Shown here one piece after another: positions 46,887-58,026 of a stretch of 64,000 nucleotides of DNA. The notes under the pieces are model-generated. The model saw only the letters and a program-made list of their open reading frames with translations, searched no databases and was not told the DNA's origin. Origin of the DNA: an uncultured Cohaesibacter sp. (GTDB lineage: Bacteria; Pseudomonadota; Alphaproteobacteria; Rhizobiales; Cohaesibacteraceae); assembly GCF_963667045.1 (NCBI RefSeq), contig NZ_OY762934.1, positions 5,177,084 to 5,241,083 on the forward strand, written 5' to 3'. Each line of letters begins with the position of its first letter. Positions within the stretch are counted from its first letter, which is position 1. A program made the position numbers and the translations under genes.

Positions 46887-49349
46887 ATGATAATTTGGCG
46901 CTTCTTCGGCTTTCTCTTTGCCGCAGGTTCGGTTCTGTTCATAGTGATCGCCACCGCTGTATATATCTTCCTCAATTCAATGATGGCCGGGTTGCCGGAT
47001 TTTACGGCGCTGAGGAACTATGAGCCGCCCGTGACCACGCGCATTCATGCAGCCGATGGCCAGTTGATGGCTGAATATGCCAGAGAACGGCGCCTGTTCC
47101 TGCCCATTCAGGCTATTCCGGAGCGGGTCAAGGAAGCCTTTATCTCTGCTGAGGACAAGAATTTCTACAGCCATGCCGGTCTTGACTTCACCGGTATCGC
47201 CCGCGCTGTTGTCACCAACCTCAAGAACATGGGCCAGAACCGCCGCCTTGTTGGTGCTTCCACCATCACGCAGCAGGTCGCCAAGAATTTTCTTCTAACG
47301 TCTGAACAGTCCTATGAGCGCAAGATCAAGGAAGCGCTCCTGTCCATGCGTATCGAGCAGACCTTCTCCAAGAACGAGATTCTGGAACTCTATCTCAACG
47401 AGATGTATTTCGGCATCGGCGTTTATGGTATCGGGTCAGCTTCGCTCAATTATTTCGACAAGTCGGTGCATGAGCTTTCGCTCTCCGAGATGGCTTATCT
47501 CGCTGCGCTTATGAAAGCGCCGAACAACTATCACCCGATCCGCCACAAGGAGAAGGCCATCGAGCGCCGGGATTGGGTCATCGATCAGATGGTCAGCAAC
47601 GGCTATGTGACCGTCGAAGAGGCTAACAAGGCCAAGGCGACGGATCTGCAGGTCAAGTTCCGGCCACGTGGGGCGCATATTTTTGCGGCTGACTATTTCG
47701 CCGAAGAGGTTCGTCGCTGGATCGACAAGGAGTTCGGTGAAGAAAAGCTCTATAATGGCGGCCTGTCGGTGAGAACCTCTCTTGATGTTGGCCTGCAAAG
47801 GGAAGCGCGAGTGGCGCTCAACCATGGTCTTGTGTCGTTTGACAAGCAAAAGGGCTGGCGTGGTCCGCTGAAGACCATCGATATCTCCGGTGACTGGGGA
47901 AAGACACTTCTGGCCGAAAAGCCGCTTTCCGATGTGCCTGAATGGCGGATGGCCGTTGTCCTCACGGCGGACGGCAATGAAGCGACCGTCGGCCTGCGTC
48001 CTTCCGAAGGCGATGAAGAAACGCCGGGCAACGTCAACGAACGCCAGATTGCAACGCTGTCTTTCAAGGACATGAAGTGGGCCAAGTGGGCAACGGGGGA
48101 TCGTAAGGGCAAGGCCCTGCGCTCGGTTGCCGATGTGCTGACGCCGGGGGATGTCATATATGTCTCCGCCAAGGAAGATGGCAGCTTCGAGCTGGAACAG
48201 ATTCCGGAGGTCTCTGGCGCTCTGATCGCGATGGATCCGATCACCGGCCGCATTCTGGCGATCGCCGGTGGCTTCTCGTTTGACGAAAGCCAGTTCGACC
48301 GGGCAACGCAGGCCTATCGCCAGCCGGGTTCCTCTTTCAAGCCGTTCGTCTATGCAACAGCCCTCGACAATGGCTACACGCCGTCGAGCGTGGTCATGGA
48401 TGCGCCGATCGAAATCGATCAGGGTGGCGGACAGGGCGTCTGGCGGCCTCAGAACTATGGCGGAAAATTCTACGGCCCTTCGACCTTGCGGCTTGGTATC
48501 GAGCTGTCGCGAAACGTCATGACCGTGCGTCTGGCCAAGGACATGGGCATGCCACTGGTGGCTGAATACGCGCGGCGGTTTGGCATCTATGACAATCTGA
48601 TGCCGGTACTGTCGATGGCGCTTGGGGCCGGTGAAACGACGGTTCTGCGCATGGTGACGGCCTATTCGATGATTGCCAACGGCGGACGGCGGATCACGCC
48701 AACCTTTGTCGACCGAGTGCAGGATCGCTACGGCAAGACCATCTACCGGCATGATCAGCGCATCTGCGAGAATTGCAATGTGCAGCGCTGGGATCATCAG
48801 AAAGAGCCTGAAGTCATCGACAACCGCGAGCAGGTGCTGGATCCGATGACCGCCTATCAGATCACCTCGATGATGGAAGGTGTGGTTCAGCGCGGTACCG
48901 GCACGATTGTCAACAAGGTGGTTGGCAAGCCGATCGCAGGCAAGACCGGAACGACCAACGACGAGCGTGATGCCTGGTTTGTCGGTTTCTCTCCCGATCT
49001 GGTGGTCGGGGTCTATGTCGGCTATGACCGCCCGCGCCCGATGGGACGTGGCGCAACCGGTGGCCATCTGGCCGCGCCGATCTTTGCCGAGTTCATGAAG
49101 GTGGCCCTCAAGGACAAGCCGAAGAAGCCGTTCAAGGTGCCGGAAGGCATCGAACTGATCCCGATCGACCGGCGCACCGGCCTCAGGGCTTCGGCGCAGA
49201 GTGAGGGGGTCATTCTGGAGGCCTTCAAGCCGGGTACCCTGCCGCCGGACAGCTATTCCGTCATCGGCTTTACCGAAGACATGGGGCGGCCGGTAACTGC
49301 GGAAGAAGCCGAACATGCCTTGACGCAAGGCACGGGTGGTCTGTATTAA
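46887..49349 (+). CDS. mrcA: Penicillin-binding protein 1A
   Basis: An 820-residue bifunctional peptidoglycan synthase. The N-terminal membrane anchor (residues about 5-30) is followed by a glycosyltransferase (GT51) domain with catalytic Glu in SAEDKNFYSHAG and the signature GASTITQQVAKNFLLT. Next is an OB-like insertion (about 320-430) and a transpeptidase domain with SxxK in QPGSSFKPFVYA and KTGTTN near the C-terminus. Spacing and length fit family members in this class. Confidence 0.96.
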   Translation: MIIWRFFGFLFAAGSVLFIVIATAVYIFLNSMMAGLPDFTALRNYEPPVTTRIHAADGQLMAEYARERRLFLPIQAIPERVKEAFISAEDKNFYSHAGLDFTGIARAVVTNLKNMGQNRRLVGASTITQQVAKNFLLTSEQSYERKIKEALLSMRIEQTFSKNEILELYLNEMYFGIGVYGIGSASLNYFDKSVHELSLSEMAYLAALMKAPNNYHPIRHKEKAIERRDWVIDQMVSNGYVTVEEANKAKATDLQVKFRPRGAHIFAADYFAEEVRRWIDKEFGEEKLYNGGLSVRTSLDVGLQREARVALNHGLVSFDKQKGWRGPLKTIDISGDWGKTLLAEKPLSDVPEWRMAVVLTADGNEATVGLRPSEGDEETPGNVNERQIATLSFKDMKWAKWATGDRKGKALRSVADVLTPGDVIYVSAKEDGSFELEQIPEVSGALIAMDPITGRILAIAGGFSFDESQFDRATQAYRQPGSSFKPFVYATALDNGYTPSSVVMDAPIEIDQGGGQGVWRPQNYGGKFYGPSTLRLGIELSRNVMTVRLAKDMGMPLVAEYARRFGIYDNLMPVLSMALGAGETTVLRMVTAYSMIANGGRRITPTFVDRVQDRYGKTIYRHDQRICENCNVQRWDHQKEPEVIDNREQVLDPMTAYQITSMMEGVVQRGTGTIVNKVVGKPIAGKTGTTNDERDAWFVGFSPDLVVGVYVGYDRPRPMGRGATGGHLAAPIFAEFMKVALKDKPKKPFKVPEGIELIPIDRRTGLRASAQSEGVILEAFKPGTLPPDSYSVIGFTEDMGRPVTAEEAEHALTQGTGGLY

Positions 49350-49371
49350 AGCCGGATACCGAATGCTGATG

Positions 49372-49404
49372 AAGCGGATGCAGCCAGACTTGCGTCCGCT
49401 TTGT
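49372..49404 (+). terminator. Candidate terminator after mrcA
   Basis: Eleven-base arms (AAGCGGATGCA and TGCGTCCGCTT, one G-T pair) around an eight-base loop, 23 bases after the mrcA stop. The T-run is short, so efficiency is uncertain. Confidence 0.55.
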
Positions 49405-49474
49405 CGTCAGATCAAATGCTTTTGAGACCGGGGACGGCTTGGCCTTCCTCTCAGTGACGAATGAAGAGAATCGC

Positions 49475-50606
49475 ATGCGCGCAGAAATCCAGAATGTAGT
49501 CGACGAAATCAAGCAGGGTCTTGCTCTGCTGAGGAGGCATCTTTGACTGGGATGTTGCCCAGAAACGCCTTCTTGAACTGAACAATCTCGCCGAAAATCC
49601 CAACCTTTGGAATGATCCGCAGAATGCCCAGAAGCTGATGCAGGAACGCCAGAAGCTGGAGACGGCGATCAATGGCTATCTCAAGGCCAATCAGGATCTT
49701 GACGATTCCATCGAGCTCATCGAACTGGGTGAGATGGAAGGGGATCAGGACGTGATCTCCGATGCAGAACAGACCCTGCATGCCCTTCTGAAAGAGATTT
49801 CGCGCCAGCAGATCGAGACGATGCTCTCGGGCGAGGCAGACGGAATGGACTGCTATATCGAAGTGCATTCCGGTGCGGGTGGTACGGAGAGCCAGGATTG
49901 GGCCTCCATGCTGTTGCGCATGTATACCCGCTGGGCCGAGAAGGCCGGGTTCAAGGTGGACGTGCTTGAAGTCACCGCCGGTGAAGAGGCTGGCATCAAG
50001 GCAGCAACCATCATAGTCAAGGGCGAGAATGCCTATGGCTGGGCCAAGACCGAATCCGGCGTGCATCGTCTGGTGCGCATTTCGCCGTTCGACAGTCAGG
50101 CACGGCGTCATACCTCATTCTCTTCCGTCTGGGTCTATCCGGTGATCGACGACACGATCGAGATCGAAATCAACGAGAGTGATTGCCGCATCGATACCTA
50201 CCGCGCTTCCGGCGCCGGTGGTCAGCACGTCAACACGACTGACTCGGCTGTCCGTATCACGCACCATCCAACGGGGATTGTGGTTCAGTGCCAGAACGAG
50301 CGCAGCCAGCACAAGAACCGGGCCCAGGCCTGGGACATGTTGCGGGCGCGTCTCTATGAGCGCGAATTGCAGATTCGTGAAGACAAGGCGAGTGCCGAGA
50401 ATGCATCCAAGACCGATATCGGCTGGGGGCATCAGATCCGGTCCTATGTCCTTCAGCCCTATCAGCTGGTCAAGGATCTGCGCACCGGTGTGGAAAGCAC
50501 CAGTCCTCAGGATGTGCTCGACGGCGCTCTGACGCCTTACATGGAAGCTGCTTTGGCGCAGCGTGCCTATGGCACGGAAGGTGCCGAGGTCGAAGATCTG
50601 GTCTAG
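49475..50606 (+). CDS. prfB: Peptide chain release factor 2, with programmed +1 frameshift
   Basis: Release factor for UAA and UGA stops, 376 residues after frameshifting. Translation starts at ATG 49475 (MRAEIQNVV) and meets an in-frame TGA at 49544-49546 after 23 codons. The site CTT TGA C, with AGGAGG three bases upstream, is the classical autoregulatory slip: low RF2 lets the ribosome shift +1 to read Asp-Trp-Asp, and the frame stays open to 50606. The stop-recognition SPF ([13 protein letters not shown]) and catalytic GGQ ([12 protein letters not shown]) motifs are present. A single-frame reading would wrongly start at 49638. Confidence 0.96.
49531..49547 (+). promoter_or_regulatory. prfB programmed frameshift site
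   Basis: Internal Shine-Dalgarno AGGAGG (49532-49537), then CAT and CTT TGA C: the conserved spacing for RF2 autoregulation. Confidence 0.95.
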
Positions 50607-50671
50607 GGCATGGGGCTCTGATCCGGGCTGGCTCGTATCTGTTGCGGCAGCCGTTTGACTTTCTGAAATTG

Positions 50672-50706
50672 AAAAGGCCCGAACCTTGACTGGTGCGGGC
50701 CTTTTT
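50672..50706. terminator. Terminator after prfB
   Basis: AAAAGGCCCG-AACC and GGT-GCGGGCCTTTTT form a stem with one mismatch and a six-base loop, followed by T. It may also serve the leftward M23 gene that ends at 50906, though more distantly. Confidence 0.8.
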
Positions 50707-50905
50707 CTTTTCAGGATCAGCCATCGCCGATCAGGCCATATGCATGTGCTGCGCAACCGGAGGTGAGACAGTTTCAGAGGCAAGGGGCGAGCCGCCGTTG
50801 TCGCGCTGTTGCTGGCGGGAGGAAAATGGCCGCGGTTTGGGCGCGCTACGTCTTGCGATCGAAAGCGAGGTGAAAAGGAAGAGTTCAGGATAAGTTAAGA
50901 TAGGC

Positions 50906-52411
50906 CTAAATCAACTTATGCAATTCTTTTCCTGCGATAAGGAAAGAGTAGGGGTTCACAGCCTTGCCGCCAACCCTGGTCTCGAAATGCAGGTGTGGAC
51001 CGGTGGAGCGTCCGGTCGAGCCAACCTTGCCCAGCACGGTTGCTGTGGTGACCTTCTCGCCTTCCTTGGCCAATACCTTGCTCATATGGGCGTAGCGGCT
51101 GACAACGCCGTTGCCGTGATCGACTTCCACCATCAGGCCATAGCCAGCGCGGGGACCTGCGTAGGTTACGGTGCCAAAGCCAGCAGCCCGGATGAGGGAG
51201 CCATAGGCGTCGGCAACATCGATGCCGGAATGCATGGACATCCGGCCAAGGAACGGGTCCTTGCGGATGCCGAATTTGCTGCTGAGATGGCCGGAGACCA
51301 GTGGATGGCTGATGGGTAGCTTGATGACCTGATTTTTCAGCTGGGTGAAACGATCAAGAGCCAGCTCGACTTTTTCGGCATCTTCAGCTAGCTGATCGTG
51401 GTCATAATCCTCGGTGATGGGGATGTAGGGACCGCCGATACCGCCTTCTTCTTCCGGCAGATCAACCTTGATGCCAAGCGCTGCGATGCGCTGCTCGACG
51501 CGGCTCGACTTGTACCGGAGGTCGGTCAACAGGTTATGCAGAATGACCTTGCTATCAACCATTTCCTGCTCGAGCCTGCCAGCAGCGTCCGCGAGCTTGA
51601 CGATGGTCTGGTTGCCATTTGCCGAGGCTTCCGGCGCGTCGATGATGGACGGGTCGGCTTCATCAAATGCGGAGGCAAGGAGAATGTCATCCGAGCCTGA
51701 AGAGAGTGGTAAGGTTTCATTCGCGCCGGTGTTTGGGCCAGCGTCAGAATTGGCTTCGGCGGCGTCGGTGAAGGAATTTGTGCTGCGGAAGCCGAGTCGT
51801 GTCAGTTCCTCGAAGCGGCTGGAGATGGCCTCTGGTGTTACGTCGGTTGTCGCTTGGGCCACTACTAGGCGCTTGTCCTGATCAGTGCTGGCCTGAACGT
51901 TCAGGCCGTTGCCGGGCAACGGATCGGCGGTAGCTTGCTTCTCGGTCTGGCGCCAAGGGGCAATCCGCGGCAGCGGCACCTTCAGTTCGGAGCGAATGGG
52001 CAGGCCGGCCTTGCGGGCCTTGGTGATGATGGGTTCCAAGACAGAGGAATAGGCCTCGAAGTCGGCCTGTTTCTGCATCAGGGTCTGAACATGGCTCTGC
52101 AGCGCCTGCTGATCCAGCATCTGACGGCTGGCGATGCGGTCGATCTGGCTTCGAAGCTGGGCGATGCGATCTTCATATTCGCTTTGCATCTGCGCCTGTT
52201 CCGAGCGCGAGAAGGTGATGATTTCGTCTCGGAATACAAGATAGGCCGTGGCCGACAGATAGAGCACGCTGAAAACAACGCCGAGAAGGGCGAGGCTCGA
52301 CATGATCCACGGACGAACGACAAAGTCCTGCACGACATCGCCATGGGCGATGATAATGCGATGTGGTTCCTTGCGGCGCCCGAACTCTCTACTTGTTGCT
52401 CCAGACAGCAT
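50906..52411 (-). CDS. M23 family peptidase, membrane-anchored (LytM domain)
   Basis: A 501-residue cell-wall hydrolase or regulator. One membrane segment (about 35-60) puts most of it in the periplasm. A coiled coil follows (about 65-125), then a disordered acidic linker (about 150-300) and a C-terminal M23 domain: the zinc His in MSMHSGIDVAD and the HLHFE motif are intact, so it may be an active endopeptidase. Coiled coil plus LytM is the plan of DipM/EnvC-type amidase activators, and amiC lies 5 kb away. Confidence 0.88.
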   Translation of the reverse strand: MLSGATSREFGRRKEPHRIIIAHGDVVQDFVVRPWIMSSLALLGVVFSVLYLSATAYLVFRDEIITFSRSEQAQMQSEYEDRIAQLRSQIDRIASRQMLDQQALQSHVQTLMQKQADFEAYSSVLEPIITKARKAGLPIRSELKVPLPRIAPWRQTEKQATADPLPGNGLNVQASTDQDKRLVVAQATTDVTPEAISSRFEELTRLGFRSTNSFTDAAEANSDAGPNTGANETLPLSSGSDDILLASAFDEADPSIIDAPEASANGNQTIVKLADAAGRLEQEMVDSKVILHNLLTDLRYKSSRVEQRIAALGIKVDLPEEEGGIGGPYIPITEDYDHDQLAEDAEKVELALDRFTQLKNQVIKLPISHPLVSGHLSSKFGIRKDPFLGRMSMHSGIDVADAYGSLIRAAGFGTVTYAGPRAGYGLMVEVDHGNGVVSRYAHMSKVLAKEGEKVTTATVLGKVGSTGRSTGPHLHFETRVGGKAVNPYSFLIAGKELHKLI

Positions 52412-52633
52412 TCAACATCCAGCCAATACACAGAACTCTCAACTGGAATCCATTACACAGTGAATATGGTTAATATTTCGTTTAAATGTCTGTTTTTGAG
52501 GGCAGGGCGGAAGGCCAAAAGTCTTGGTATTCTGCTGATTTAGGTAAAATCAACGTGGTTAACGGGCGAGCGCGAGCGCCGAGCGGATGCTGCTACAGCG
52601 TCCTTGTCGTGATGGGCGATTGCAGGTCTTTTC

Positions 52634-52993
52634 TCAGGCGCCCAGGCTTTTGACGGCTTCGAGAACTTCGGCCGCATGATTCTTGACCTTCACCTTTCGC
52701 CAGCTATTGGCGATCTTGCCGGTGCTGTCGATCAGAAAGGTGCTGCGTTCCACGCCCATATAGGTCTTGCCATACATCTTTTTTTCAACCCACACGCCAT
52801 AGGCTTCGCAGACGGTCGTGTCCGGATCGGAGGCCAGTCGGATGGAGAGTTCGTGCTTTGCGATGAAATTGTCATGCTTCTGCACGCTGTCTGGCGAGAC
52901 CCCGATGATCAGGGCACCGAGCTTTGAGAATTCGGCGGACAGGGCGCTGAAGTCTACAGCTTCTATGGTGCAGCCGGGGGTGTTGTCCTTTTT
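52634..52993 (-). pseudogene. bcp: bcp peroxiredoxin, 5' end missing
   Basis: The last 119 or so codons of a thioredoxin-dependent thiol peroxidase. The frame reads KKDNTPGCTIEAVDFSAL, with the peroxidatic Cys in PGCT, and runs to the normal C-terminus (VLEAVKSLGA). The usual first 35-40 residues before YPKDNTPGCT are absent. Homology stops at about 52993, directly beside the stop codon of an integrase gene (53001). Upstream in-frame codons give no start before a stop, so full Bcp cannot be made from here. The simplest reading is integration of a mobile element into bcp, with the 5' part displaced to the other end. The only in-frame start is a GTG at 52885, after the active cysteine. Confidence 0.85.
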
Positions 52994-53000
52994 GACGTAT

Positions 53001-54575
53001 TTAGGAATCGTCCACTAAACGCAAGTAAGGCTTTGCTGTTTTTGACCCCTCATTATCAGGATCATTTCCACCATAGGTAGCATATATTGATAGCATTTCA
53101 TCCAATGTGTCTTCGAATAAATTTTGGTCTTGGTCATTGGGTATTGAATCATGGACATTGATAATTCTTTCCAGGATTCCTAGGAGTCTGGGTGCAGTTT
53201 TTTCGCTATGGTTTATCATGGCTTCAGCCACTTTTCTCATGGCCCGCATTTTGGGATTGCCACCGCTGTCCAGATAGGAGGCTCGTCCCAAATCAAGATA
53301 GTGCCGGATTGTTGTGGTTGCCTGGTTATGCCCCATGGCCTCAGTCAGTTCGTGTAGAATTTGGTTTTCAACGGTTTGGTCCCATCGGAACATATTCATT
53401 TTGAGATATTTGATCCATAATTGCTCTGAGTAGTTGGTGGCGAAGTAGGCTCTCAGTCGATGACCGCTGCCATCTATTTCTGTTTCATTGAATGCTGTTT
53501 TTAAAAGGTCTGTAATTGTTTTTCTTTCCAGGGGCTTTTTGCGATTGGAAAGAAATATTTCAGCAGGGAGAATTTTTGTGTTCCATTGATGGGACTGTTG
53601 TTGGCGGATATGCCAAATTCCGGTTTCGAGCAGATCAACAACAAGGTCTAGTGGGAATGGTGCATATCTTTCTTTGTCGCCTTTACCTGTCACATGAACA
53701 TAAATGTAGGTAAGGTTCTTATTTATTCTCTGGTACGCTATGTTTTCTAGAATTTTATCTTGACCTTCTCTCCACTCACTGATGCTGTCCAGAGCGTATT
53801 TCTTGTTTTTCCATCCCTGTTTTGTGGCGGTTTCATAAGAAGCTGGCTCGGGAATAGATATATTTGCTTGCTTCAGAGCGTTTTCCAGCGCAGTTATGGT
53901 CAAGTTGCGTACTTCATGGTTTCTGAGACCGGCTTCTGACATGAGCCGAGCGATGAACCAGTCACGCATTCCTGTCTTTGAGTTTTTTCTGGAATCCCGC
54001 AAGTTTGCTAATATTGCCTTGACCCCTTTGGTATCAGGTGTGGGGCGTTTTCGGCTTGTGGTTGAACTCTTTTCTGCACATGCCCATACCCGAGAATTTG
54101 TTTTTTGCTTACCGTGAGATCCGCGTTTGGCAGTTTGCAGGAGTTGTTGATCAAGGCATGTTATTGGGCCTGAGGGGCTGACTGGATCTGTCTCCATGAA
54201 GCCATAGTATTTGGCCTTCTCATAGAAGGTGAAGATGAGTTCCAGTTTTCGGTTGATCCGTGTGTTTTGGTTGGTTCCAAGTTTTTTTAGATGCTCCCGC
54301 CATTCGACCATAACCTGATCGCTGACGGCGTCCCATGGGATGTTGCGGTCATTAAGATAGATTTTCCATTCTCTCAAGATATAGGCTTCATCCTGCATGG
54401 ATGATATTTTTACGCGGCTGTACCAGAATGAAGACCCAAAAAACAGCATGGCTGGTTCCCATACTGTCCCGTCTAGATCGCATAGGATTGGAAGCTCAGG
54501 AGCAGCTCTGCCGGCCCAAATAAAGTTGCTAGGTGCTTTTGATAATTTGTAGACATATTTAGGAGTTGTTTTCAC
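53001..54575 (-). CDS. Tyrosine recombinase/integrase of a genomic island
   Basis: A 524-residue site-specific recombinase. Its C-terminal catalytic domain has Arg218 (EAGLRNHE), Lys298 (TGKGDKER), His372-x-x-Arg375 (GHRLRAYFAT), His416 (MGHNQ) and the nucleophile Tyr426 (IRHYLD). The N-terminal half should hold the core-binding domain (about 60-130, WKIYLNDRNIPWDAVSDQVMVEW). The start is GTG with AGGA before it. Its 3' end lies at the junction with truncated bcp, as expected for an integrase that resides at the edge of its element. Base composition is clearly more AT-rich than the core genes to the left. Confidence 0.9.
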   Translation of the reverse strand: MKTTPKYVYKLSKAPSNFIWAGRAAPELPILCDLDGTVWEPAMLFFGSSFWYSRVKISSMQDEAYILREWKIYLNDRNIPWDAVSDQVMVEWREHLKKLGTNQNTRINRKLELIFTFYEKAKYYGFMETDPVSPSGPITCLDQQLLQTAKRGSHGKQKTNSRVWACAEKSSTTSRKRPTPDTKGVKAILANLRDSRKNSKTGMRDWFIARLMSEAGLRNHEVRNLTITALENALKQANISIPEPASYETATKQGWKNKKYALDSISEWREGQDKILENIAYQRINKNLTYIYVHVTGKGDKERYAPFPLDLVVDLLETGIWHIRQQQSHQWNTKILPAEIFLSNRKKPLERKTITDLLKTAFNETEIDGSGHRLRAYFATNYSEQLWIKYLKMNMFRWDQTVENQILHELTEAMGHNQATTTIRHYLDLGRASYLDSGGNPKMRAMRKVAEAMINHSEKTAPRLLGILERIINVHDSIPNDQDQNLFEDTLDEMLSIYATYGGNDPDNEGSKTAKPYLRLVDDS

Positions 54576-55469
<894 letters not shown>

Positions 55470-56460
55470 ACGGCGGCTGTGCGGACGAGGGGGACATTGG
55501 ATGCGGCGCCGATATTTCGTGGCAATAGCAAGCGATTCTGGCAAAATGGGCGGATTGCTGACATTTCCTGCAGGCGCGAGATCACCAATGCCGCAGGCTA
55601 AAGCGGCCATTCGAAAATTCTTTTGGTCTATCCGAAGAGCTAGCTGGGATCAGGGCTCAAATTGGCTATAAACGAACGCCTGGCAAATATGGTGGCAAGT
55701 CGTCCCTTGTGGCCGACAATCACCTGAACCGGCAGTTCGAAGTCGAGGCTCCCAATATGGTTTGGGTGACGGACATCACATACAGTGCGCCTCGCGCCGG
55801 ATAGTCCGGGGTGCATATGCTTGGAATGCAAACAGAAAGGAGAAACAGAAGAATGCCTTGCTCCCTGCTGTGAGGAAGCATGAGCCGAAGCGGTGGTGAC
55901 CTGTTGTCAACTAACAGGGTGACGTAGCCCGTGGGAAAAGGGGATTGAGGCGAAGCCATTAAGCCAAGATGGTTCCCGAGGCTAAGCATTGGAAGGTTGA
56001 GGAACACGAACCGGTTCACTCGCATCTGAGGGCTGGAATGTCGCCTCCACCTACATGGCTTATGAGGTGGAATACCGATGATGATGCTGGATATGTATGT
56101 GGCATCTTGGAACATAAGCAGAAATATAGCCTGCTTTTGTGGCGCTGTGGTGAGAACGCAGTCAGACCATAGCATCGGTAACGACTTGCGGAAAGCAAGG
56201 GTAAAGACTGCGACCGGCAACCGACCCAATGCGTATTAAGTCCAGCATATGAACGAGGGAAGGCATGATGGAATGCCAACGATGCCAAGATGCATCTCAA
56301 GGGAGTTGACCCTGATATCCATCATGCTGGCGGAGTTCCCGTAGTAGTCTGAGACAGGGAGAGCCTGTTACACGATTCTGGAATGAGCCAGAACCTGGCG
56401 AAGGGGAATAGTTCAAACTGCTTGAAGAGCAAACTACCTGACCAAACGAGGTGAAGACCT

Positions 56461-57987
56461 TTGATAATCAGTGAACTGCAAAACAAGCTCGCAACATGGG
56501 CCGAGAAAGAACCAGACCGACGGTTTGATCGACTACTCAGGCTCATTGCTAATCGGGATTGGCTTGCCGAGTCCGCCCGAATTGTTCTTGCGTCAAGTGG
56601 CGCTCGAACACCGGGTATTGACGGAATGGATAAGAGGCGTCTGCAAATCGAGTTGGACCACCATCTTGCTAATTTGCGGGTGAACCTGCTGAACGGGAGC
56701 TACTGCCCCCAGCCGGTCAAACGTATCTATATCCCGAAATCAAATGGCAAGCTACGCCCACTGGGTATTCCCACCCTGATAGACCGTATTGTCCAACGTG
56801 CCATGCTTATGGTGATGGAGCCAATATGGGAGAGCGACTTCCACCGTCTTTCCTATGGCTTCCGGCCTGAGCGCAGCGTGCATCACGCGGTCCGTACTGT
56901 GAAGATACAGCTTCAAGATTGCGGAGAAACAAGAGGTCGCTGGGTCATAGAAGGTGATTTGGCGAGCTACTTCGATACCGTACATCACCGGCTGCTTATC
57001 ACATGTGTGCGGCAGCGTATCAGAGACAGGCGGTTTGTTGAACTTCTCTGGCGTATCCTTAAATCAGGCCACATCGACCGTGGCTTGTTCAAGGCTTCCA
57101 GTGAAGGTGTTCCGCAAGGGGGCGTACTGTCTCCTCTCCTTTCCAACATCATGCTCCATGAGTTTGATATGTGGCTGGAGGCGAAGTACCTGAACAAGAA
57201 AGCCCGCAAGGATCGCTGGGCATGGAACTTCGGCATCAAGCAAGGTCGCCCCATTGCTGTTCGAGAGAACCGGCAATGGAAACCGGCTGCTGCCTATTGT
57301 CGGTATGCCGATGACTTCGTTGTTATCGTCAAAGGAACAAAGGCCCATGCAATGAAGATCCGTGAAGAATGCCGTGCCTTTCTGGAAGGCCGCCTGAAAT
57401 TGACGTTGAATATGGAGAAAACCCATATCACCCACGTCAATGATGGTTTTGTCTTTCTGGGGCATCGGATCATTCGCAAGCGAGGGAAACGCGGACAGAT
57501 GTCCGTTGTCACGACAATACCCAAGGAAAAGGCCAAGGGGTTTGTTCACAAACTCACGCAGACCCTTTCCGGCAATCATAGCATCAGTGCGGTTAACATG
57601 GTTGACCGCCTTAACCGTCAGTTGGCGGGATGGGCGGCCTTCTACAAGTTCACTGACTTTACAGCTTATGTCTTCCAGCGCATAGACTCTGCCGTGTTCT
57701 GGAAAATGGCGCACTGGCTGGGGTGCAAATACCGATCCCGCATCAAACCCTTAATGCGGAAATGGTTCAGAGCCCCACAAGCTGGCAAAGCCAAGACATG
57801 GCTGATCTATGGAATAAGTGAACAGGGTCATCGCATTGGCAAGGATCTGCGGCGCTTGGTAGCAAGCCCAAAAGCTCAGTTCCGATGGAGGAACCCGGAT
57901 AGAAATCCGTATATCTTCCGCATGGAAGATCGTTCCACAATCACGTCTCGATACTATGATGTTGCAATGGCCATGGGCCAAGCTTGA
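56461..57987 (+). CDS. ltrA: Group II intron reverse transcriptase/maturase
   Basis: A 508-residue intron-encoded protein that helps splice the intron and copies it into DNA. Reverse transcriptase blocks are seen: RPLGIPTLIDRIVQ, YGFRPERSVHHAV, the first Asp in EGDLASYFD (Asp166), GVPQGGVLSPLLSN and the catalytic YADD (282-285). A maturase (X) domain follows near 380-450. No HNH endonuclease motif is visible at the C-terminus, so mobility probably relies on replication-fork primers. The start is TTG with GAGGTGAAG before it. The stop lies 5 bases before domain V. Confidence 0.93.
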   Translation: MIISELQNKLATWAEKEPDRRFDRLLRLIANRDWLAESARIVLASSGARTPGIDGMDKRRLQIELDHHLANLRVNLLNGSYCPQPVKRIYIPKSNGKLRPLGIPTLIDRIVQRAMLMVMEPIWESDFHRLSYGFRPERSVHHAVRTVKIQLQDCGETRGRWVIEGDLASYFDTVHHRLLITCVRQRIRDRRFVELLWRILKSGHIDRGLFKASSEGVPQGGVLSPLLSNIMLHEFDMWLEAKYLNKKARKDRWAWNFGIKQGRPIAVRENRQWKPAAAYCRYADDFVVIVKGTKAHAMKIREECRAFLEGRLKLTLNMEKTHITHVNDGFVFLGHRIIRKRGKRGQMSVVTTIPKEKAKGFVHKLTQTLSGNHSISAVNMVDRLNRQLAGWAAFYKFTDFTAYVFQRIDSAVFWKMAHWLGCKYRSRIKPLMRKWFRAPQAGKAKTWLIYGISEQGHRIGKDLRRLVASPKAQFRWRNPDRNPYIFRMEDRSTITSRYYDVAMAMGQA

Positions 57988-57992
57988 ATGGA

Positions 57993-58026
57993 GAGCCGTA
58001 TGCGCTGAGAGGTGCACGTACGGTTC
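57993..58026 (+). ncRNA. Group II intron domain V
   Basis: Catalytic hairpin of 34 bases: GAGCCGTATGCG opposite GCACGTACGGTTC, the bacterial domain V pattern. The domain VI-like stem follows at about 58033-58052. Confidence 0.85.
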
